Assembly: GCA_900545995.1 (NCBI GenBank)
Contig: URBM01000070.1
Coordinates: 1 to 10,096, forward strand
DNA from: an uncultured Collinsella sp.
GTDB lineage: Bacteria; Actinomycetota; Coriobacteriia; Coriobacteriales; Coriobacteriaceae
Reading direction: 5' to 3'
DNA: 10,096 bases
Shown here: in pieces, positions 6,287 to 10,096 of the stretch
How positions within the stretch are numbered: the stretch's first letter is position 1
Layout: the number at the start of each line of letters is the position of its first letter
Position numbers and translations under genes: made by a program
The notes under the pieces: model-generated
Told to the model about the DNA's origin: nothing
The model's input: the letters and a program-made list of their open reading frames with translations, nothing else
Databases searched by the model: none

Positions 6287-7621
6287 ATGAAACCTATCGT
6301 CGCCGTCGTCGGACGCCCCAACGTGGGCAAGTCCACGCTCGTTAACCGCCTGGCCCAGACCTCGGACGCCATCGTCCACGAGTCCCGCGGCGTCACGCGC
6401 GACCGCTCGTACCACACGGCCGATTGGAACGGCCGCGAGTTCACCATCGTCGACACGGGCGGCATCGAACCGCTCAAGAGCGATGACGTCTTTGCCACGT
6501 CCATCCGCGACCAGGCCCTCGCCGCCGCCGAGGAAGCCGCCGTCATCCTGTTTGTGGTCGACGGCCGCACCGGCGTCACCGAGGAGGACGAGTCGGTCGC
6601 CCGCATGCTCAAGCGCTGCGACAAGCCGGTCTTTCTACTGGTGAACAAGCTCGACAACCCCGATCGCGAAAACGACAGCATCTGGGAGTTCTATTCGCTC
6701 GGCGTCGGTGAGCCCACGCCCCTCTCGGCCCTGCATGGCCACGGCACGGGCGACCTGCTCGACGATATCGTGGCCCTGCTTCCGGAGGAAGAGGACGAGG
6801 TCGCCGATGAGTTCCCCGACGCCCTGAACGTCGCCATCATCGGCCGCCCCAATGCCGGCAAGTCGTCGCTGTTCAACCGCATCCTGGGCGCCGATCGCTC
6901 TATCGTGTCCAACATTGCCGGCACCACGCGCGACGCCATCGACACCGTCGTGGAGCGCAACGGCAAGCACTACCGCATGGTTGACACCGCGGGTATTCGC
7001 AAGAAGAGCACCGTGTACGAGAACATCGAGTACTACTCGATGGTCCGCGGCCTGCGCGCCATCGATCGCGCCGACGTGGCACTGCTCGTCGTCGACGCCT
7101 CTGTGGGCGTCACCGAGCAGGACCAGAAGGTCATGGGCTTGGCCATCGAGCGCGGCTGCGCCATCGTGGTGCTGCTCAACAAGTGGGACCTGCTCGACGA
7201 CGACCGCAAGCGCGAGGCCTGCATGGAGACCGTCGACCGCCGTCTGGGCGTTATGGCTCCCTGGGCCCAGTACCTGCGCATCTCTGCCCTGACCGGCCGC
7301 AGCGTGGAGAAGATCTGGGCGATGGTCGACGCCGCCGAGAAGACGCGCTCGCAAAAGATCACCACCTCGCGCCTCAACACCTTCCTCACCGACCTTCGCG
7401 AGTTCGGCCACACCGTGGTGGACGGCAAGCGCCGCCTGCGCATGCACTACGTGACTCAGACGGGCATCAACCCGCCGACGTTCACGTTCTTCGTCAACCA
7501 CAGCGACCTGGTCAACGACACCTACCAGCGCTACGTGGAGAACCGCATGCGCTCGACTTTCGATTTTGCCGGCACGCCCATTCGACTCTTCTTTAGGAAG
7601 AAGGAACAAAAGGATGCATAA
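6287..7621 (+). CDS. der: Ribosome biogenesis GTPase Der (EngA)
   Basis: Der is an essential tandem GTPase needed for maturation of the 50S ribosomal subunit. The 444-residue product has its two GTPase domains and a C-terminal KH-like domain. In domain 1 the P-loop is GRPNVGKS (9-16), the G3 motif DTGG (56-59) and the G4 motif NKLD (120-123). In domain 2 these are GRPNAGKS (186-193), DTAG (233-236) and NKWD (298-301). An acidic linker (about 166-177) joins the domains. The KH-like domain (about 355-438) contains RLRMHYVTQTGINPPTFTFF, typical of the family, and ends in the basic FFRKKEQKDA. Length matches the family (about 435-490). Unlike many Actinobacteria, der is not fused to cmk here, although cmk is nearby. 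The last 8 nt overlap plsY. Confidence 0.98.
   Translation: MKPIVAVVGRPNVGKSTLVNRLAQTSDAIVHESRGVTRDRSYHTADWNGREFTIVDTGGIEPLKSDDVFATSIRDQALAAAEEAAVILFVVDGRTGVTEEDESVARMLKRCDKPVFLLVNKLDNPDRENDSIWEFYSLGVGEPTPLSALHGHGTGDLLDDIVALLPEEEDEVADEFPDALNVAIIGRPNAGKSSLFNRILGADRSIVSNIAGTTRDAIDTVVERNGKHYRMVDTAGIRKKSTVYENIEYYSMVRGLRAIDRADVALLVVDASVGVTEQDQKVMGLAIERGCAIVVLLNKWDLLDDDRKREACMETVDRRLGVMAPWAQYLRISALTGRSVEKIWAMVDAAEKTRSQKITTSRLNTFLTDLREFGHTVVDGKRRLRMHYVTQTGINPPTFTFFVNHSDLVNDTYQRYVENRMRSTFDFAGTPIRLFFRKKEQKDA
7601..7606 (+). promoter_or_regulatory. Shine-Dalgarno for plsY inside der
   Basis: AAGGAA lies seven bases before the ATG at 7614. It is inside the purine-rich 3' end of der (7594-7613), which also encodes the basic C-terminus of Der. 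It supports the start whose ATGCATAA overlaps the der stop by 8 nt. Confidence 0.65.
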
Positions 7622-8297
7622 TCCGATTCTGCTGACCGCCATCTGCGCCGTGGTCTCGTTCTTTATCGGGGCGATTCCGTTTGGCCTGATCCTGGGCCGC
7701 GTGTTCAACCACACGGACATTCGCAAGGCGGGTTCCGGCAACATCGGCACCACCAACGCGCTGCGCGTGGCCGGCCCCAAGGTGGCCGCGCTCACGCTGC
7801 TGCTCGACTGCCTTAAGGGCGCCATCTGCGTCCTTATCGCCCGTCCGCTCATCGCGGGCGTGGGCTATGGCTTCCCCGTAAGCATCATGGCGCCCGGAGC
7901 CCCCGGCGACTGGATGCTCGGTGTCATTTGCCTGGCAGCCGTGTGGGGCCATATCTTCTCGCCCTATCTCAACTTCCACGGCGGCAAGGGTATCGCCGTT
8001 GGTCTGGGCGTGATCCTTGCCTGGTACTGGCCCATTGGCCTGTCGCTGCTGGGCATGTTTATCGTAGCCGTTGCCATCACCAAGTATGTGTCGGTGGGTT
8101 CGCTTGCCGCAGCCATCGGACTTCCTATCGCTGCTTGCGCGGTCTTTCCGTACAGCAGCCTGGGCCTCAAGTTCTGCATGGCGATGATCGGCATTACCGT
8201 GGTGTGGGCCCATCGCGCGAATATCCAAAAGCTCATGACGGGTAAGGAGTCCAAGCTCTCGTTTACCAAGCGCGTCACCGAGCCCGACGATAAGTAG
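7614..8297 (+). CDS. plsY: Acyl-phosphate:glycerol-3-phosphate acyltransferase (PlsY)
   Basis: PlsY is an integral membrane enzyme that transfers the acyl group from acyl-phosphate (made by PlsX) to glycerol-3-phosphate, giving lysophosphatidic acid. The 227-residue product has about five to seven hydrophobic segments. The three family motifs are present: KAGSGNIGTTNALR (38-51), FHGGKGIAVGLGV (121-133) and AHRANIQKLMTGKES (199-213). It is somewhat longer than typical PlsY (about 190-210), mainly because of a loop around residues 84-100 (GYGFPVSIMAPGAPGDW). The start at 7614 overlaps der by 8 nt and has AAGGAA upstream. The next gene, gpsA, makes its substrate, and the plsC homologue upstream uses its product, so the neighbourhood strongly supports the assignment. 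Confidence 0.96.
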   Translation: MHNPILLTAICAVVSFFIGAIPFGLILGRVFNHTDIRKAGSGNIGTTNALRVAGPKVAALTLLLDCLKGAICVLIARPLIAGVGYGFPVSIMAPGAPGDWMLGVICLAAVWGHIFSPYLNFHGGKGIAVGLGVILAWYWPIGLSLLGMFIVAVAITKYVSVGSLAAAIGLPIAACAVFPYSSLGLKFCMAMIGITVVWAHRANIQKLMTGKESKLSFTKRVTEPDDK

Positions 8298-8306
8298 GAG
8301 AGAGTC

Positions 8307-9314
8307 ATGAATGTTGCGCTGATTGGCTCCGGCTCCTGGGGAACCGCCGTCGCCGGCCTTGCCGCCGCGCGAGCCGAGCGCGTGACCATGTGGGCCCACA
8401 GCGAGCAGACGGCCGCCGGCATCAATGGCGAGCACTGCAACCCCCGGTATCTGGTGGACTACGAGCTGCCCGGCAACGTCGTCGCCACGACGGACCTGGC
8501 GCAAGCGCTCGACGCCGCCGACGCCATCATCTTTGCCGTGCCCTCCACACACCTGCGCAGCGTATGTCATCAGGCAGCGCCTTTCATCGCCGCCAACACC
8601 CCGGTGCTCTGCCTTACCAAGGGCATTGAGCCCGAGTCTGGCCTGCTCATGAGCGAGGTCATTGCCAGCGAGATCGGCAACGAGCGGCGTGTGGCGGCCC
8701 TCTCGGGCCCCAACCATGCCGAGGAGATTTGCCGCGGCGGGCTCTCTGCCGCCGTCATCGCCAGCGAGGACCAGCAGGTGGGGGAGACCTTTAAGGAGCT
8801 GCTGCTGTCCACGGCCTTCCGCATCTACCTGTCGCAGGATATGACCGGTGTCGAGGTTTGCGGCGCTATGAAAAACGTCATCGCCATCGTGTGCGGCATT
8901 TCCGCCGGTTCTGGTGCGGGCGACAACACGCTCGCCCTCATCATGACGCGCGGCCTGGCCGAGATCAGCCGTCTGGTGCACGCCCGCGGCGGCCAGGCCA
9001 TGACCTGCATGGGACTTGCCGGCATGGGCGACCTCATTGCCACCTGCACCTCGGAGCATTCGCGCAACCGCACCTTTGGCTACGAGTTTGCCCACGGCGT
9101 GTCGCTCGACGAGTACCAGACGCGTACGCATATGGTGGTCGAGGGCGCCGTCGCAGCCCGCAGCGTGAGCGAACTCGCCCGTTCACTGGGCGTAGACATT
9201 CCGCTCACCTTTGCCGTGGAGCAAACGCTCTACAACGGTGTTACTTTGGATAGGGCGCTCGAGATTCTCACCGACCGCGTCCCTTCTCAAGAGTTCTACG
9301 GACTCACCGACTAG
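8307..9314 (+). CDS. gpsA: NAD(P)H-dependent glycerol-3-phosphate dehydrogenase
   Basis: GpsA reduces dihydroxyacetone phosphate to sn-glycerol-3-phosphate, the backbone precursor of phospholipids, in the cytoplasm. The 335-residue product starts with the Rossmann dinucleotide motif GSGSWGTA (7-14). It has the conserved LTKGIE (103-108, Lys105) and the substrate segment SGPNHAEE (133-140). The catalytic-lysine region GAMKNVIAI (186-194, Lys189) and the C-terminal signature GLAGMGDLIATCTS with SRNRTFG (236-258) follow. Length is normal for the family. The ATG is preceded by AGGAG at 8296-8300, which overlaps the plsY stop (8295-8297), six bases from the start. This suggests coupling to plsY, the enzyme that consumes its product. 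Confidence 0.97.
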   Translation: MNVALIGSGSWGTAVAGLAAARAERVTMWAHSEQTAAGINGEHCNPRYLVDYELPGNVVATTDLAQALDAADAIIFAVPSTHLRSVCHQAAPFIAANTPVLCLTKGIEPESGLLMSEVIASEIGNERRVAALSGPNHAEEICRGGLSAAVIASEDQQVGETFKELLLSTAFRIYLSQDMTGVEVCGAMKNVIAIVCGISAGSGAGDNTLALIMTRGLAEISRLVHARGGQAMTCMGLAGMGDLIATCTSEHSRNRTFGYEFAHGVSLDEYQTRTHMVVEGAVAARSVSELARSLGVDIPLTFAVEQTLYNGVTLDRALEILTDRVPSQEFYGLTD

Positions 9315-9332
9315 CGCAGAAAGGCTACTACC

Positions 9333-10004
9333 ATGGGTTCCATTAAAATCGCTCCGTCCGTCCTCTCGGCCGACATGGCCAACCTCAAGGGCGAACTCGA
9401 CAAGATCGCCGGTGCCGACTACGTGCACTTCGACGTCATGGACGGCCACTTTACCGGCAACCTCACCTTTGGCGTTGACATCCTCAAGGCCGTCAAGCGC
9501 TCCACCAATGTACCGGTCGACGCGCACCTCATGGTGTCGAACCCCGACGAGACGGTCGATTGGTACGCAGACGCCGGCGCCGATATGATCACCGTACACT
9601 ACGAGGCCTCCACGCACCTGCACCGCACGCTCACCCATCTGCAGCAGCGCGGCGTTAAGGCCGGCGTGGTGCTCAACCCCGCCACCCCCGTGTGCGTGCT
9701 GGAGAGCATCATCGACGTCGTCGATATGGTGCTGCTCATGAGCGTGAACCCGGGCTTTGGCGGTCAGAGCTTTATCCCGGGCACCATCGCTAAGCTCCAC
9801 GAGCTCAGGGCCATGTGCGAGCGTCACGGCGTTTCGCCCCTCATCGAGGTCGACGGTGGCATTTCTTCCAAGAACATTGTCGAGGTCGTCAAGGCCGGCG
9901 CCAACGTGCTCGTGGCCGGTTCTGCCGTATTTAAGTCCGAAGATCCCGCTGCCGAGGTTGCGCTGCTGCAGAAGCTGGGCAACGAGGCCGCACGGGAGGC
10001 ATAA
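9333..10004 (+). CDS. rpe: Ribulose-phosphate 3-epimerase
   Basis: Rpe interconverts ribulose 5-phosphate and xylulose 5-phosphate in the non-oxidative pentose phosphate pathway, using a TIM-barrel fold with a divalent metal. The 223-residue product matches family length. It contains the expected active-site elements in order: IAPSVLSAD (6-14), VHFDVMDGHF (31-40; His32 and Asp34), VDAHLMV (62-68; His65), MSVNPGFGGQSF (136-147), IEVDGGI (171-177; Asp174) and AGSAVF (195-200). The His and Asp residues are the expected metal ligands and acid/base pair. The start ATG has AGAAAGG at 9318-9324, eight bases upstream, and lies 18 nt after gpsA, so it may continue the same transcript. Pairing of rpe with gpsA is less familiar than its pairing with rsgA in other Gram-positives. 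Confidence 0.97.
   Translation: MGSIKIAPSVLSADMANLKGELDKIAGADYVHFDVMDGHFTGNLTFGVDILKAVKRSTNVPVDAHLMVSNPDETVDWYADAGADMITVHYEASTHLHRTLTHLQQRGVKAGVVLNPATPVCVLESIIDVVDMVLLMSVNPGFGGQSFIPGTIAKLHELRAMCERHGVSPLIEVDGGISSKNIVEVVKAGANVLVAGSAVFKSEDPAAEVALLQKLGNEAAREA
9994..9999 (+). promoter_or_regulatory. Possible Shine-Dalgarno for the truncated downstream gene
   Basis: GGGAGG near the end of rpe lies 11 bases before the ATG at 10011. The spacing is at the long end of the usual range, so support for the start is moderate. Confidence 0.45.
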
Positions 10005-10010
10005 ACCCTT

Positions 10011-10049
10011 ATGACCGCAGGTCAAAACCGCATACCCGTGAATCTTGAC
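10011..10049 (+). CDS. Start of an unidentified gene, cut off by the contig end
   Basis: An ATG 6 nt after the rpe stop opens thirteen codons (MTAGQNRIPVNLD) before the adapter begins at 10050. GGGAGG upstream and the tight spacing fit another gene of the same cluster. The fragment is too short to identify. Residues read beyond position 10049 come from adapter and must be discarded. Confidence 0.45.
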
Positions 10050-10096
10050 CTGTCTCTTATACACATCTCCGAGCCCACGAGACATCTCAGGATCTC
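10050..10096. other. Untrimmed Nextera adapter with i7 index, synthetic
   Basis: CTGTCTCTTATACACATCT (10050-10068) is the Nextera mosaic end read outward. CCGAGCCCACGAGAC (10069-10083) is the Read 2 adapter stem. ATCTCAGG (10084-10091) occupies the i7 index position and, to my recollection, is the Nextera XT v2 index N715. ATCTC (10092-10096) begins the P7 flow-cell sequence. None of this is genomic. It supplies the false N-terminus MSRGLGDVYKRQ of a 300-codon minus-strand open frame antisense to rpe. Confidence 0.98.

Noticed and set aside
7593..9131. A 512-codon open frame on the minus strand opposite plsY and gpsA
   Set aside because: It is antisense to two clearly identified genes, has low-complexity His/Gly/Arg/Ala-rich composition and no recognisable motifs. 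Long antisense open frames are expected in GC-rich coding DNA.
24..10049. Search for CRISPR arrays, tRNA or rRNA genes, insertion sequences, phage or defence genes
   Set aside because: No direct-repeat arrays, RNA gene motifs or mobile-element genes were seen; the insert is almost wholly occupied by recognised housekeeping genes.
1..10072. Perfect 23-bp inverted repeat at the two ends, as for a transposon or linear plasmid
   Set aside because: Both copies are Nextera Read 2 adapter sequence, the right one followed by an index and P7 bases. No transposase or replication gene is present.

Overview
This is a dense, GC-rich bacterial housekeeping segment with every gene on the + strand. It is bounded at both ends by untrimmed Illumina Nextera adapter sequence: bases 1-23 and 10050-10096 are synthetic. 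The biological insert is therefore 24-10049. It looks like a complete draft or metagenomic contig whose ends were built from adapter read-through. The high GC, strong Shine-Dalgarno sites and gene order (scpA-scpB-rluB-cmk-plsC-ispH, a DUF512 radical SAM gene, der-plsY-gpsA-rpe) suggest a high-GC relative of the Firmicutes-type layout. A gut Coriobacteriia member (Collinsella- or Olsenella-like) is my best guess, by inference and not by database search.

Layout. 24-758: 5'-truncated scpA. 770-1489: scpB. 1476-2447: an RluB-type rRNA pseudouridine synthase overlapping scpB by 14 nt. 2514-3200: cmk. 3204-3932: a PlsC-family acyltransferase. 3935-4831: ispH. 4834-6276: a PDZ-radical SAM-DUF512 protein of unknown function. 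6287-7621: der. 7614-8297: plsY, overlapping der by 8 nt. 8307-9314: gpsA. 9333-10004: rpe. 10011-10049: the first codons of another probable gene, cut off by the adapter. The longest gap is 66 nt (2448-2513). I see no tRNA, rRNA, mobile element, CRISPR array or clear terminator.

How the genes fit together. ScpA and ScpB are the partner subunits of the SMC condensin complex (chromosome segregation). RluB and Der serve 23S rRNA modification and 50S assembly. Cmk supplies CDP/dCDP for nucleic acid and phospholipid synthesis. GpsA (glycerol-3-phosphate), PlsY (lysophosphatidic acid) and the PlsC homologue (phosphatidic acid) make up most of the phosphatidic acid pathway; only PlsX is absent here. 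IspH completes the MEP isoprenoid pathway. The short spacings and overlaps fit one long, translationally coupled transcript, though no promoter is visible.

I see no new defence or mobile system. The points most worth a second look are the uncharacterised DUF512 radical SAM protein inside an essential-gene cluster, the Asp-to-Glu change in the catalytic H-X4-D motif of the PlsC homologue, and the adapter ends, which create a false inverted terminal repeat and false chimeric ORFs.
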